DNA of 64,000 bases from Gordonia hongkongensis (GTDB lineage: Bacteria; Actinomycetota; Actinomycetes; Mycobacteriales; Mycobacteriaceae). The translations under genes were made by a program, and so were the position numbers. The number at the start of each line of letters is the position of its first letter. Positions within the stretch are counted from its first letter, which is position 1. Below, one piece after another: positions 1 to 10,600 of the stretch. The stretch covers positions 1,922,001-1,986,000 of the forward strand of contig NZ_CP095552.1 of NCBI RefSeq assembly GCF_023078355.1. Direction: 5' to 3'. Under the pieces are notes generated by a model that had not been told where the DNA came from, ran no database searches, and saw only the letters and a program-made list of their open reading frames with translations.

Positions 1-233
1 CGCGATGTCACCGAGGTGATGGCGAGTACGGCGACGAGGATGCACAGGACCGCGACGGCGAACCAGCGCCACCGGTTCCGCCGGGTCGGGTCGGGGGTCT
101 TGGTGGCCGGCCCGGTGCCGGTCGCGTCGCGCAGGCGCGCGACCTCGGCTCGTAGTCGTTCGAGTTCGGCGCGCTCGGAGTCGGTGATGCCGACGCTCGG
201 CTCCGCGCTCTGTCCGTTGGTGTCCGTGGTCAT
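1..233 (-). CDS. Small membrane protein, C-terminus cut by window edge
   Basis: The gene starts at an ATG whose complement lies at 231-233 and runs off the left edge, so about 77 residues are visible. The N-terminal third is acidic and polar with a heptad-like stretch (ERAELERLRAEVARLRD), which suggests a short cytoplasmic coiled coil. A basic TRRNRWRW patch then leads into a hydrophobic segment (FAVAVLCILVAVLAITSV), a likely single membrane anchor. This resembles the start of many actinobacterial anchored proteins of unknown function. The part that would define the family is outside the window. Confidence 0.6.
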   Translation of the reverse strand, partial: MTTDTNGQSAEPSVGITDSERAELERLRAEVARLRDATGTGPATKTPDPTRRNRWRWFAVAVLCILVAVLAITSVTS

Positions 234-335
234 CACGACGCCGCCCTTCCGGCCGCTGATCGTCTGGGGTTCCGGTGCTGACAGAACGCGCTCCACCGCC
301 GAGGGGCGCCTCGACGGTGGAGCGTGGGTCGGGAT

Positions 336-764
336 CTAGCGGTATTCGGCCTTCGGCTGCCAGGTCGAGACGGCCCAGATGACCACGATGTCGAGAGCGA
401 TGATCAGGATCGACCACCAGGGGTAGTAGGGCAACCACAGGAAGTTGGCGATGATCGACAGGCCGGCGATCACGATCGCGGTGAACCGCGCCCAGGTCGC
501 GCCGGTGACGAGTGCGACGCCGACGCCGGCCATCACGACCCCGAGGGCGATGTGAATCCAGCCCCACGTGGTGAAGTCGAGCTTGTAGACGTACTCGACG
601 CCGCGGACGAAGACCTCGTCTTCGGCGACCGCGGCGATGCCCTGGAAGAGTTGGATGACACCGAGGACGATGAGGATGATCGCGGCGCCGATGGAGGTCC
701 CCGCGGCGATGTTCTGTGAGGTGGATGGACGGTTGTTCTCGTGGGTGGGTGCGGTGTGAGTCAT
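336..764 (-). CDS. DUF7144-type integral membrane protein
   Basis: This 142-residue protein has a short polar N-terminus and four hydrophobic segments: about 27-45, 70-88, 92-108 and 115-132. Between the first two lies the loop EDEVFVRGVEYVYKLDFTTWGWIH. This layout is typical of the small four-helix actinobacterial membrane family annotated as DUF7144. No catalytic motif is visible and the function is unknown. It is transcribed in the same direction as the partial membrane gene at 1-233. The assignment rests on length, helix layout and the aromatic-rich loop. Confidence 0.75.
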   Translation of the reverse strand: MTHTAPTHENNRPSTSQNIAAGTSIGAAIILIVLGVIQLFQGIAAVAEDEVFVRGVEYVYKLDFTTWGWIHIALGVVMAGVGVALVTGATWARFTAIVIAGLSIIANFLWLPYYPWWSILIIALDIVVIWAVSTWQPKAEYR

Positions 765-938
765 GACGACGCCCTTCTCTGGACAACCTTGACTGTGGAC
801 TACCCGTACAGGGGGAGTGTCCTACGAGTCATGCCGCCCCGCAACCGTTTCGGCGAGAGCGGGCCCAGAATTGTGACCATGTGCCGGAACTCGATGCCGT
901 TGCCGCGCAAACCGATGCGCATTGCTAACGAAAAAGGG

Positions 939-3704
939 TCAGGTCTCTTGCCGAGCGAGTCGCCAGATGCGGTCGCGTGACATCGGCGTCTCGACGGGCC
1001 GGCTCCCGAGTGCGCGACGGATGGCGTTCGCGAGCGCCGGCGCGACCGGGTTGTACGGTGACTCGCTCATCGATTTGGCGCCGAACGGGCCGAGTTCGTC
1101 GCTGGTCTCGGCGAAGTAGACCTCCGTGACGGGGATGTCGGCCATCTGCGGGACGCGGTACACCCGGAAGACGTTCGTGATCGGCCGTCCGGCCTCGTCG
1201 ATCATGATCTCCTCGTAGAGCGCGGTGCCGATGCCTTGCGCGACACCACCTTCCACCTGGCCGCGACATTGCTCGGGGTTCATCACGGTGCCCGCGTCGG
1301 CCGCGTGCACCGATTGCAGGATGCGAACGGTGCCGGTCTCGGTGTCGACCGCGACGCGGAAGGCCTGCACGTTGAACGCGATGGACCGCATCTCCCCGCG
1401 TTCGGCGCCCGCGGCGACGGCGCGCGGTCCCGCGGGGTGCTCGACCCGGTTCGACGGGTCGACAGCGCCGATGAGATCGGCGAACCCGACGATCCGGCCG
1501 TCGACGAGCGCGCCCTCCACGCCGAGGCCGACCTGTGCCGGGTCCGTTCCGGTGAGCCGCGCCGCGGCGTCGACAAGGGTGTCACGCAACGCGAGACATG
1601 CTGAGTGCAGCGCCTTCCCGGCCACGGTCGTGCCCGCCGAGGCGAACGCCCCGGTGTCGTGCACGACGGCGTCGGTGTCGCCGTGCCACAGCGAGACCCG
1701 GTCCAGTCCGGTCGACAGCGCGGTGGCGACGATCTGGGCGTGGACCGTGGTCGTGCCGTTGCCGAACTCGGCGGTGCCCACGCCCACGTGGTACGTGCCG
1801 GCGGCGTCGACCGCGACGGTGACGTCGGCGAAGTGCCCGCGCGGGGCCATGGTGGCGATCGCGGCGATGGCCATGCCCTCGCCGACGTGCCAGCGATCTC
1901 CCGACGGTGCCTCGACCCCGTTGCCGGCGTGCAATGCACGCTCGGCCAGATCGAGACACTGGTCGAGTCCGTAACTGCCGTAGACCAGGTCGACCTCGGG
2001 ATCGGCGCGTGCGATGAGGAGGGGATCGCCGTCGGCGACGGCGTTGCGGCGTCGGAACTCGAACGGGTCGATGCCGAGTTCGATCGCGAGTTCGTCCATC
2101 GCGCTCTCCACGGCGAAGACCACCTGGCCGAGGCCGTAACCGCGGAACGCGCCCGAGGGCGGGTTGTTGGTGTAGACGACCTCGGCGTCGAGCCGCTTCA
2201 CCGGGCAGTTGTACACCGACACCGATTCGGCGCAGGCGTGGAACATCACGCCGATCGCGTGGTTGCCGTAGGCGCCGGTGTCCGACAACAGGTTCACCCG
2301 CAGGCCCGTCAGCCTGCCGTCCTCGTCGGCGCCGACGTCGACGGTGACCCGCATCGGATGCCGGTACGTGGTCCGGGTCAGCTCGTCTGTGCGCGTCATC
2401 TCGTAGGCGCAGGGTCTGCCCGTGCGGAGTACGGCCAGGGCGACGAGGTCCTCGGTCAGCATCTCCTGCTTGCCGCCGAACCCACCGCCCACCCGGGCGC
2501 TGAAGACCCGGATACGCTCCGGCGGCAGATCGAAGAGGAGCGCGAGCTCGTTGCGGACCAGGAACGGGACCTGGGTGCTGGTCCGGATGACGAGGCGCCC
2601 GTGTTCGTCGAACCACCCGATCGACCCGTGGGTCTCCAACTGGGCGTGGGAGACCCGCCCACTGGACCAGGTGCCGTGCACCGTCGCCGACGATGCGGCG
2701 AGTGCGGCGTCGACGTCACCGCCGAACCCCTCGTGAAAGGTGGCGATGACGTTGCGATGGGCCTCGGCGACCCGGTCGGCGGGAGTGCGATCGGGGTGCA
2801 GCAGTGGGGCTCCGGGGCTTCTGGCCGCTTCCGGGTCGAAGACCGCGGGGAGCACTTCGTAGGTGACGTCGATGAGCGCCAGGGCCTGGTCGGCGACCGC
2901 TGGGGACGACGCGACCACCGCGGCGACCCGCTGACCGACGAATCGCACCACCGGGTCGAAGACGAGTGTGTCGTCGGGATCCTCGAGGCGGCTCTCGTGG
3001 CGTCCCGTGGAAAACCGCGTAGTGGAGACGTTTTCGTGGGTGAGGATCAGCTCGACGCCGGGTAGCGCGGCGGCGTCGGTGGTGTCGATGGCGGTGATCC
3101 GTGCGTGCGCGTGCGGCGAACCGAGTACGTGGATGTGCAACATCCCGGGCGTGGGGACGTCGAAGGTGTACGGCTCGGTTCCGGTCACCACGCGCCGGGC
3201 GGCGAGCGGAGCGACCGATTCGCCCACGAGTGGCCGTTGCGCGGGCTCCGCGGGCACAGCGGGGGACGCGGTGCCCGTGGCGGCCGCGGTGATCGCGTCC
3301 CGGATGGAGCGGTAACCGGTGCAGCGGCACAGGTTTCCCTTCATCCGCCGCGGCAGGTCGGAGAGATGCTCGGCGGTGACGGTGGAGGCGGTCACGATCA
3401 TTCCCGCGGTGCAGAAACCGCACTGGAACCCGAAGTTGTCGACGAAGGACTGCTGGACGGGGTGCAGGTCGTCTGGGGTGCCGAGCCCGGCCACCGTCGT
3501 CACCGACTTCCCGGCGGCGCGGTGAGCGGGATAGATGCAGGAGTGCACGGGTTGTCCGTCGACGAGCACCGAGCACGCCCCGCAGTCGCCGGCGTCGCAG
3601 CCCTTCTTGACCTCGTAGTGCGCGTGTTCGCGAAGAAGCATCCGAAGGCACTGTCCCGCAGCGGGTTCGGCGTCGAGCGACTCTCCGTTGACCTCGAATC
3701 TCAT
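939..3704 (-). CDS. Xanthine dehydrogenase-type hydroxylase, fused [2Fe-2S] and molybdopterin subunit
   Basis: This roughly 921-residue molybdenum hydroxylase subunit fuses a [2Fe-2S] domain to the molybdopterin-binding domains. Residues 1-165 hold both clusters: the plant-ferredoxin type ([18 protein letters not shown]) and the helical type (QCGFCTAGM and [10 protein letters not shown]). The molybdenum part follows, with GGGFGGKQE and [14 protein letters not shown]. The ATG overlaps the stop of the FAD-subunit gene by 4 bp (ATGA), so the two are translationally coupled and should form one enzyme. The nearby hiuH- and uraD-like genes favour hypoxanthine or xanthine as substrate, although the family also includes aldehyde and nicotinate hydroxylases. 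Fusion of FeS and Mo parts with a separate FAD subunit is a less common layout. Confidence 0.88.
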   Translation of the reverse strand: MRFEVNGESLDAEPAAGQCLRMLLREHAHYEVKKGCDAGDCGACSVLVDGQPVHSCIYPAHRAAGKSVTTVAGLGTPDDLHPVQQSFVDNFGFQCGFCTAGMIVTASTVTAEHLSDLPRRMKGNLCRCTGYRSIRDAITAAATGTASPAVPAEPAQRPLVGESVAPLAARRVVTGTEPYTFDVPTPGMLHIHVLGSPHAHARITAIDTTDAAALPGVELILTHENVSTTRFSTGRHESRLEDPDDTLVFDPVVRFVGQRVAAVVASSPAVADQALALIDVTYEVLPAVFDPEAARSPGAPLLHPDRTPADRVAEAHRNVIATFHEGFGGDVDAALAASSATVHGTWSSGRVSHAQLETHGSIGWFDEHGRLVIRTSTQVPFLVRNELALLFDLPPERIRVFSARVGGGFGGKQEMLTEDLVALAVLRTGRPCAYEMTRTDELTRTTYRHPMRVTVDVGADEDGRLTGLRVNLLSDTGAYGNHAIGVMFHACAESVSVYNCPVKRLDAEVVYTNNPPSGAFRGYGLGQVVFAVESAMDELAIELGIDPFEFRRRNAVADGDPLLIARADPEVDLVYGSYGLDQCLDLAERALHAGNGVEAPSGDRWHVGEGMAIAAIATMAPRGHFADVTVAVDAAGTYHVGVGTAEFGNGTTTVHAQIVATALSTGLDRVSLWHGDTDAVVHDTGAFASAGTTVAGKALHSACLALRDTLVDAAARLTGTDPAQVGLGVEGALVDGRIVGFADLIGAVDPSNRVEHPAGPRAVAAGAERGEMRSIAFNVQAFRVAVDTETGTVRILQSVHAADAGTVMNPEQCRGQVEGGVAQGIGTALYEEIMIDEAGRPITNVFRVYRVPQMADIPVTEVYFAETSDELGPFGAKSMSESPYNPVAPALANAIRRALGSRPVETPMSRDRIWRLARQET

Positions 3705-4549
3705 GCGCCGGCTCCGAATCCCATGTCCTTGATTCCGTTCGTCGCCGACGACAACTCCGTGCGGACCTCCTCGCCCAGCACCGCCGAGACGCCGCGGCGC
3801 CAGTCGGCCGAACCCAGCGCGTCGGTGTAATAGCCACTTGCCGAGACGATGTCGTCGTGCAGCGCGTCGCGGGTCGGTAACCCGGTGTAGCGCAGAACGG
3901 TCGGCCATTCGGTGGCCGCGGTGATCCCGAAGGTGGCGGCGCCGTCGTCGTCGACCCGGCCGGTCACCACGGCCCCCGAGCGACCGAGCTCGGCGAGGGC
4001 GATCTTGCGCACGGAGGTGCGGGCGCGTAACGCGTGGGCGGGGAAGTCGATGGCGCGCAGGACTTCTCCCGGTGCCAGGAGGTTGATGCCGTTGCCGATG
4101 ACCAGCTCGGCGACGGGTAGATCGCGGTCGGTGCCATCGGGACTCCACACGTGGGCGGTCGCGTCGAGCCCGACCGCCAGCGAGACCATCGACGCTGCCG
4201 CGTACGACCGGCAGATGTTGCCGCCGACGGTCGCCATGTTCCAGATCTTGAACGACGCCAGCAGTGCGTTCGCGCACTGCGCGAACATCGGGTGGGCCAC
4301 GAAGCCGGGGCGCGGGGGGAGTGCGACGAGTTCGGCGATCGAGCAGGTGGCCGCGATCCGGAGACCACCTCCCGGCAGGTCTTCGACAGGTGCCCAACCC
4401 ATCTCGCTCAGGTCGACTAGTCCCGTGGTCGCCGGCTGCGGCTCGGAGAACACCCAGGTGCCCCCGGCGACGATCTGTTCGCCGGGGGCGGGGAACGCCT
4501 CATCCCGCGTGCGCGCGAACCGGTAGTGGGAGACGGCGGTGAGGTCCAT
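3701..4549 (-). CDS. FAD-binding subunit of xanthine dehydrogenase-type hydroxylase
   Basis: This 282-residue protein of the CoxM/XdhB FAD-binding family would pass electrons from the FeS clusters to the acceptor. The N-terminal AGGTWVF and the central GGNICRS correspond to the flavin-binding GGT and GGN(I/L) motifs. The start [11 protein letters not shown], preceded by AAGGCA, is preferred to an upstream in-frame ATG because it matches the usual family N-terminus. It is the first gene of a two-gene operon and overlaps the FeS/Mo subunit gene by 4 bp. The exact substrate cannot be read from this subunit. Confidence 0.85.
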   Translation of the reverse strand: MDLTAVSHYRFARTRDEAFPAPGEQIVAGGTWVFSEPQPATTGLVDLSEMGWAPVEDLPGGGLRIAATCSIAELVALPPRPGFVAHPMFAQCANALLASFKIWNMATVGGNICRSYAAASMVSLAVGLDATAHVWSPDGTDRDLPVAELVIGNGINLLAPGEVLRAIDFPAHALRARTSVRKIALAELGRSGAVVTGRVDDDGAATFGITAATEWPTVLRYTGLPTRDALHDDIVSASGYYTDALGSADWRRGVSAVLGEEVRTELSSATNGIKDMGFGAGA

Positions 4550-4730
4550 CAGCGTGCCTTGTCGAGGAGGCGGGATGCGGCGGTGGGTGGCTCCCACCGT
4601 ACGAGGCCGATGCGCCCGTCGGAGCGGATCGCGGAGATCGACGTCGAGAGAAGCACGGCGTCACGCTACGTGCATCCGGTGCGGTCCGCATCTCGTGGGC
4701 CGGCGACCCGGCCCACAGGTGACCGGGTCG

Positions 4731-6227
4731 TCAGACCGGGGTCTCGGCGCTGCGGCCGTGCGCGGGAATCGCGAAGGCGACCACGGCGGCGATCGCACTC
4801 ATGACGAGGGCGATGGCCGACGCCCACAGGTAGCCCTCGGCGGTCGGCACCTCGATCGCGGTGCCGTCGGCGACGGGAACCGAGATCATCGACCACGTCA
4901 GCAGCATGCCGACCGCGGCGGCGGCCGTCGAGGTGCCGATGATCCGCATGAGGGCGTTGACGCCGTTGGACTCGCCGGTCTGCTCGACGCTGACCGATTG
5001 CATGATGAGCGCCGGCATCGCGGAGTAGGCGATGCCGAGGCCGGCGCCGATGCAGCAGGCGATGACCATCATGTGGATCCAGGTGAGGTCCCACGGGCCG
5101 GCGATGCCGACGATGAAGATCACGTAGCCGATGCCGATGATGACCGCGCCCAGGGCGAGGGAGATGCGGGCGCCGAAGACGGCGTTGATGCGACCGCTGA
5201 TGTGTGAGAACACGAACATGACCAGACCGCTGGGCGCGAGGATGAGACTCGCGTGCACCATGTCGTACCCGAAGCCGTCCGGGCTGTTCGTCGGGGCCAT
5301 CAGCAACTGGATCGGGATGAGTTGCATCGCGTAGAAGGCGAAACCGGTCGCGATCGAGGCCAGATTCGTCAGCAGCAGCGGGCGCTTGCCCAGGATGCGG
5401 AGATCGATCAACGGACTGTCGCGACGGAGTTCGACGAGGACCCACACGCCCAGCGACACGAGGAAGCCGGCGAACAGGCCGAGCGTCAGCGGAGCGGACC
5501 ATCCCCACTCGGCGCCCTTGGACAACGGCAGCAGCAGACAGACGAGGAGCACCGTCAGACCGAGGGCGCCGAGCGCGTCGAACCGGCCGCCGGAGGGCTT
5601 GGCGGTGGAGCGGACCGTGAGGGCCACGCCGACACCGGCCAGCGTCGCGGCACCCGCACACGACCAGAACAGGGCGTGCCAGCTCACGTGTTGGGCGATG
5701 AGGGCGGCGACGGGGAGCCCGAGCGCACCGCCGATGCCGAGTGAGGCGCTCATCGTTCCCACCGACGAGCCGAGGTGGCGGGGCGGGACGATGTCGCGCA
5801 TGACGCTGATGCCGAGCGCGACGATGCCGAAACCCAGCCCCTGGAGACCGCGGCCGATGATGAACAGCGGGAGCGACGTCGCGACCGCGCAGGCCACGGA
5901 ACCCGCTGCGACGAAGCCGAGACTGACCAGGATGGCGAGGCGTTTGCCGTACATGTCGCCGATCCGCCCGCCGATGGGGGTGGCGACCGCGCCGAGCAGC
6001 AGCGTGATCGTGATCGCCCACGTGGTGTCGGAGGCATCGGCGTGCAGCAGCGCGGGGAGCTGAGGGATGAGCGGCACGATGATCGTCTGCATCAACGCGA
6101 CGACGATGCCGGCGAGGCAGAGCACGGCCACCGCGAGCCGCGGGTGGGGCTTCTCGGCGGTGGGATCGGGGGGCGGGAGGTCCGGAGTGCTGTCCGTCGT
6201 TCCGTCGGCGTCGGTGCGGCTGGTCAC
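4731..6227 (-). CDS. MFS transporter, DHA2-type 14-TM drug/metabolite exporter
   Basis: This roughly 498-residue integral membrane protein has about 14 hydrophobic segments. The MFS signature loop between helices 2 and 3 reads GGRIGDMYGKR, and the helix 5 region (SLGIGGALGLPVAALIA) fits antiporter motif C of proton-driven exporters. The cytoplasmic N-terminus is rich in D, P and T. GTG at 6227 (VTSRTDADG) is the most sensible start, since sequence further upstream lacks membrane character. The substrate is unknown. Its position between the xanthine dehydrogenase genes and the GDSL hydrolase does not tie it firmly to either. Confidence 0.85.
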   Translation of the reverse strand: MTSRTDADGTTDSTPDLPPPDPTAEKPHPRLAVAVLCLAGIVVALMQTIIVPLIPQLPALLHADASDTTWAITITLLLGAVATPIGGRIGDMYGKRLAILVSLGFVAAGSVACAVATSLPLFIIGRGLQGLGFGIVALGISVMRDIVPPRHLGSSVGTMSASLGIGGALGLPVAALIAQHVSWHALFWSCAGAATLAGVGVALTVRSTAKPSGGRFDALGALGLTVLLVCLLLPLSKGAEWGWSAPLTLGLFAGFLVSLGVWVLVELRRDSPLIDLRILGKRPLLLTNLASIATGFAFYAMQLIPIQLLMAPTNSPDGFGYDMVHASLILAPSGLVMFVFSHISGRINAVFGARISLALGAVIIGIGYVIFIVGIAGPWDLTWIHMMVIACCIGAGLGIAYSAMPALIMQSVSVEQTGESNGVNALMRIIGTSTAAAAVGMLLTWSMISVPVADGTAIEVPTAEGYLWASAIALVMSAIAAVVAFAIPAHGRSAETPV

Positions 6228-6340
6228 GCCGTCATCCCGCTGGTTCCGCTCATCGATTGTGCACACCTCCGAACGACCAGGATATCTGGCAGGCCGCGGG
6301 TGCAGACGTTCGCACCCGGAGGGGAGCCTCGGCGTCCGGG

Positions 6341-7126
6341 CTACGCGAGGTCTGCCAGGCCGACGGGACGGGGCCAGCGCGGGGTGAGTCCGTCGCCCGA
6401 CGAGACGCCGCGGATGCGGCGCACCACCCAGGGGCCGAGAAAGGTCCGCGCCCACTCCGCGTTCTGACGCCGCTGCTCCCGCCGGGTGGCGACCGCGGCG
6501 GCGGCCATCGTCTCGGGCGTGATGTGGTGGTCGACGCCGAGCAGGTCGAGGACCCGGCCGGCCATCTGTGCGTGACCGAGCGGCGACATGTGCAGGCGAT
6601 CGGCGTCCCACATGCGGTAGTCGTCATAACCGGCCATCCGCCAGAAGTCGCAGATCAGTGCACCGTGCTTCTCGGCGACCGCCCGGACGAGCTCGTTGTA
6701 GATGGCGACCCGTCCACGCAGCATCCGGAACACCGGAGCCCATCCGGTGTCGTAGGCGGTGAAGACGACGACGGTGGCGCCCGTCGCGGTCAGGTCGCGC
6801 AGGGCCGCGTCGTACCGCGCGATCATCGCGTCGAGGTCGAGGGACGGGCGCATGAGATCGTTGCCGCCGGCGTAGATGGTGACCAGGTCGGGCTCCAGGG
6901 CGATCGCCGGGCCGATCTGCTGGACGAGCACCTCGTCGAGCAACCGGCCGCGGATGGCCAGGTTCGCATAGCCGAAGCCCGCCCCGCCCTCGGCGGACGC
7001 CGCGGCGGCGAGTTGTTCGGCGACACGGTCGGCCCACCCGCGTACCCCGTTGGGTCGGGCCGGGTCCGGATCGCCGACTCCCTCGGTGAACGAGTCGTCC
7101 AAGGCGACGTAACGGGTGAAGCCCAC
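6341..7126 (-). CDS. SGNH/GDSL-family hydrolase
   Basis: This 261-residue serine esterase-like protein carries the SGNH blocks. Block I reads YVALDDSFTEGVGD, with D-D-S in place of the common G-D-S. Block III is YAGGNDLMRP with the oxyanion GxND. Block V is DRLHMSPLGH with the catalytic D and H. There is no signal peptide, so it probably acts in the cytoplasm on an ester or thioester. GTG at 7126 is chosen because GGAAGG lies about 7 bases upstream and translation begins just before block I. The substrate cannot be inferred. Confidence 0.85.
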   Translation of the reverse strand: MGFTRYVALDDSFTEGVGDPDPARPNGVRGWADRVAEQLAAAASAEGGAGFGYANLAIRGRLLDEVLVQQIGPAIALEPDLVTIYAGGNDLMRPSLDLDAMIARYDAALRDLTATGATVVVFTAYDTGWAPVFRMLRGRVAIYNELVRAVAEKHGALICDFWRMAGYDDYRMWDADRLHMSPLGHAQMAGRVLDLLGVDHHITPETMAAAAVATRREQRRQNAEWARTFLGPWVVRRIRGVSSGDGLTPRWPRPVGLADLA

Positions 7127-7209
7127 GGCAACGCCTTCCGGTCGGATCGGAGTGGTTCCGACGACGCTAATCCCGTGCGCCGTCGGCCGACAAAGCGAGC
7201 CCGAGACAG

Positions 7210-7251
7210 AGCGATCGGTCGGCATTCCGACGGAGCGATCGATCGGCATTC
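7210..7251. repeat. Short direct repeat upstream of pyc, within a 524-bp intergenic region
   Basis: Two 18-base copies of AGCGATCGRTCGGCATTC lie at 7210-7227 and 7234-7251, starts 24 bp apart, with one mismatch. They sit in the divergent region (7127-7650) between the GDSL hydrolase and pyc. The rest of that region holds a small inverted repeat (ATTGC-GCG-GCAAT near 7338) and a TAGGAT-like box near 7488. No convincing gene was seen. The tandem arrangement could be a regulator binding site or a replication slip. Confidence 0.45.
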
Positions 7252-7650
7252 GCGAATTCCCGGCGCTGCGGATCTCTCATTGTCGAATCCTGCTGGAGAG
7301 TATTTCTCAACACTGCGGCAATGAGTGCCACGTACATTGCGCGGCAATTGTTTTCGATCACCTCTCCCGAGGCGTCACAGTGCCGTGCCGCCGCCTTTCC
7401 GACGCGGTGGACGGCGTCGGGGGGCACGGTTTCAGAGGGGGTCGAAGGCGGTGTGAGGGGGTGGCCGAACGGCCGGTCTCGGTGAGTAGGATCACGACGT
7501 GAACTGCCCGTGGAAACGGGTCGGCGTCGTCGGGACATTCGCGTCGATCCGTGCCCGTCGGGAGTTTGTTCGCGCGATCTCCACCGCGATTGTGCGAGTC
7601 GCTGAGCACGCGCCGGACCGGCGCAGGCGTGAGAGAAAGAGAACACCACG

Positions 7651-10600
7651 ATGTTCGACAAGGTTCTGGTCGCCAACCGCGGCGAGATCGCCATCCGCGC
7701 ATTCCGCGCCGCCTACGAACTGGGTGCGCGCACGGTCGCGATCTTCCCGTACGAGGATCGCAACTCCGTGCACCGGCTGAAGGCCGACGAGTCCTACCAG
7801 ATCGGGGTGCCGGGACATCCGGTGCGGGCCTACCTGTCGGTCGACGAGGTCGTCGGCGCGGCGGTCCGGTGTGGCGCCGATGCGATCTACCCCGGTTACG
7901 GATTCCTGTCGGAGAACCAGGGTCTCGCCGCCGCGTGCGCGGAGGCGGGCATCACCTTCGTGGGCCCGAGCGCCGACATCCTGGAGATGACCGGCAACAA
8001 GGCGACCGCGGTGGCCGCGGCGAAGGCGGCGGGGATCCCCGTGCTCGCGAGCTCGGAGCCGTCGTCGGATCTCGACGAGTTGCTCGCCGCGGCGGAGGAC
8101 ATGCAGTTCCCGGTCTTCGTCAAGGCGGTCGCGGGTGGCGGCGGGCGGGGGATGCGCCGCGTCGACGAGCGTGCCGACCTCGCCGAGGCCATCGCGGCCG
8201 CGTCGCGTGAGGCCGAGGCCGCGTTCGGCGACGCGACGGTGTTCCTGGAGCAGGCCGTGGTCAACCCGCGGCACATCGAGGTGCAGATCCTCGCCGACAC
8301 CTACGGCAACGTCATCCACCTCTACGAGCGCGACTGCAGCCTGCAGCGCCGCCACCAGAAGGTGATCGAGCTCGCGCCCGCACCGAACCTCTCCGACGAG
8401 TTGCGCGAGCAGATCTGCTCGGACGCAGTGGCTTTCGCGCGATCGATCGGCTACTCGTGCGCGGGCACGGTGGAGTTCCTGCTCGACGAACAGGGTCGCC
8501 ACGTGTTCATCGAGATGAACCCGCGTATCCAGGTCGAGCACACGGTGACCGAGGAGATCACCGACGTCGACCTCGTCAGCGCGCAGCTGCGCATCGCATC
8601 GGGGGAGTCGCTGGCGGATCTCGGACTGACCCAGGACACGATCCGCATCCGCGGTGCCGCGCTGCAGTGCCGGATCACCACCGAGGACCCCGCCAACGGC
8701 TTCCGGCCCGATGTCGGGCGCATCACCGCCTACCGTAGCCCCGGCGGTGCCGGCGTCCGGCTCGACGGCGGTGCGAACCTCGGCGCCGAGGTGAGTGGCC
8801 ACTTCGACTCGATGCTCGTCAAACTGACTTGTCGCGGACGGGATTTCCCGACCGCGGTGCGGCGTGCGCGCCGCGCCGTGGCCGAGTTTCGAATCCGTGG
8901 CGTCGCGACCAACATCCCGTTCCTGCAGGCGGTGCTCGACGATCCGGATTTCCGCGCCGGGCGCGTCACGACCTCGTTCATCGACGAGCGTCCCGGTCTG
9001 CTGACCTCGCGTTCGTCAGCCGACCGCGGTACCAAGATCCTGTCGTACCTGGCCGACGTCACCGTGAACAAGCCGCACGGTGAGCGGCCCACCACGGTGT
9101 ACCCGCGCGACAAGCTGCCCACCGTCGAGCGGTCGGTGCTCGCCTCGCCGCCGAACGGCTCGCGGCAGCGTCTGCTGGAGCTCGGACCCGAGGGGTTCGC
9201 GCGCGACCTGCGCGAGAACCCGCGGCTGGGCATCACCGACACGACGTTCCGCGATGCGCACCAATCGCTGCTCGCGACTCGCGTGCGCACCAACGGGCTG
9301 CTCAACGTGGCGCCGTACGTGGCCGCGCTGACCCCCGAACTGCTGTCCGTCGAGTGCTGGGGCGGGGCGACCTACGATGTGGCGCTTCGCTTCCTGAAGG
9401 AAGACCCGTGGGATCGGCTGGCGCAGTTGCGGGAGGCGATCCCCAACATCTGTCTGCAGATGCTGTTGCGCGGCGCCAACACGGTCGGTTACACGCCGTA
9501 TCCCACCAAGGTGACGACCGCGTTCGTGTCCGAGGCGACCGACGTCGGCATCGACATCTTCCGGATCTTCGACGCGCTCAACAACATCGACGCGATGCGA
9601 CCCGCGATCGACGCGGTCCGCGAGACCGGTACGGCGGTGGCCGAGGTGGCGATGAGCTACACCGGCGATCTGTCCGACCCGGGCGAGGACCTCTACACGC
9701 TCGACTACTACCTGCGGCTGGCCGAACAGATCGTGGAGGCGGGCGCGCACGTCCTGGCGATCAAGGACATGGCGGGTCTGCTGCGCGCTCCCGCGGCGAC
9801 CACCCTGGTGTCGGCGCTGCGGCGTGAGTTCGATCTGCCGATCCACGTGCACACCCACGACACCCCGGGCGGACAGCTGGCGACCTACATGGCCGCGTGG
9901 CAGGCGGGGGCCGACGCGGTCGACGGCGCCAGTGCCGCGCTGGCGGGTACCACGAGCCAGCCGCCGCTGTCGGCGATCGTCGCCGCGACCGCCCACACCG
10001 AGCGGGACAGCGGCATCGACCTCGCGCGGGTGTGTGACCTCGAGCCGTACTGGGAGGCGCTGCGAAAGGTGTACTCGCCGTTCGAATCCGGTCTCCCGGC
10101 GCCGACCGGGCGGGTCTACTCACACGAGATCCCGGGCGGGCAGCTGTCGAACCTGCGGCAGCAGGCCATCTCCCTCGGTCTGGGCAACCGGTTCGAGGCC
10201 GTCGAGCAGGCGTACGCCGCCGCTGATTCGATGCTCGGCCGACTGGTCAAGGTGACCCCGTCGTCGAAGGTCGTCGGCGACCTCGCGCTCGCGCTGGTCG
10301 GCCGCGGCATCACCGCCTCGGACTTCGCGGCCGACCCGGCGTCCTACGACATCCCGGACTCGGTGATCGGCTTCCTGCGCGGCGAGCTGGGCGACCCACC
10401 CGGTGGCTGGCCCGAACCGCTGCGCACCCTCGCGCTGCAGGGCCGCGCGCCGGCCCCCGAGGTCACCCCACTGTCCGCCGACGACGAGGCCATCCTCGAC
10501 AAGCCGGGTCGTGACCGTCAGGTCCGGCTCAACCACCTGCTCTTCCCCGGTCCGGCAAAGGAATTCGAGGAGCACTACGAGGCCTACGGTGACACGTCGA

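Noticed and set aside
3705..4397. A longer open frame extending the FeS/Mo hydroxylase subunit upstream
   Set aside because: The extra residues are arginine/proline-rich shadow sequence antisense-like to the FAD subunit gene. [14 protein letters not shown] at 3704 is the natural domain start with ATGA coupling.
4666..6021. Long open frame overlapping the MFS gene on the same strand
   Set aside because: Its translation is low-complexity Arg/His/Pro, typical of the alternative frame of a high-GC membrane protein gene. The other frame has clear helices and MFS motifs.
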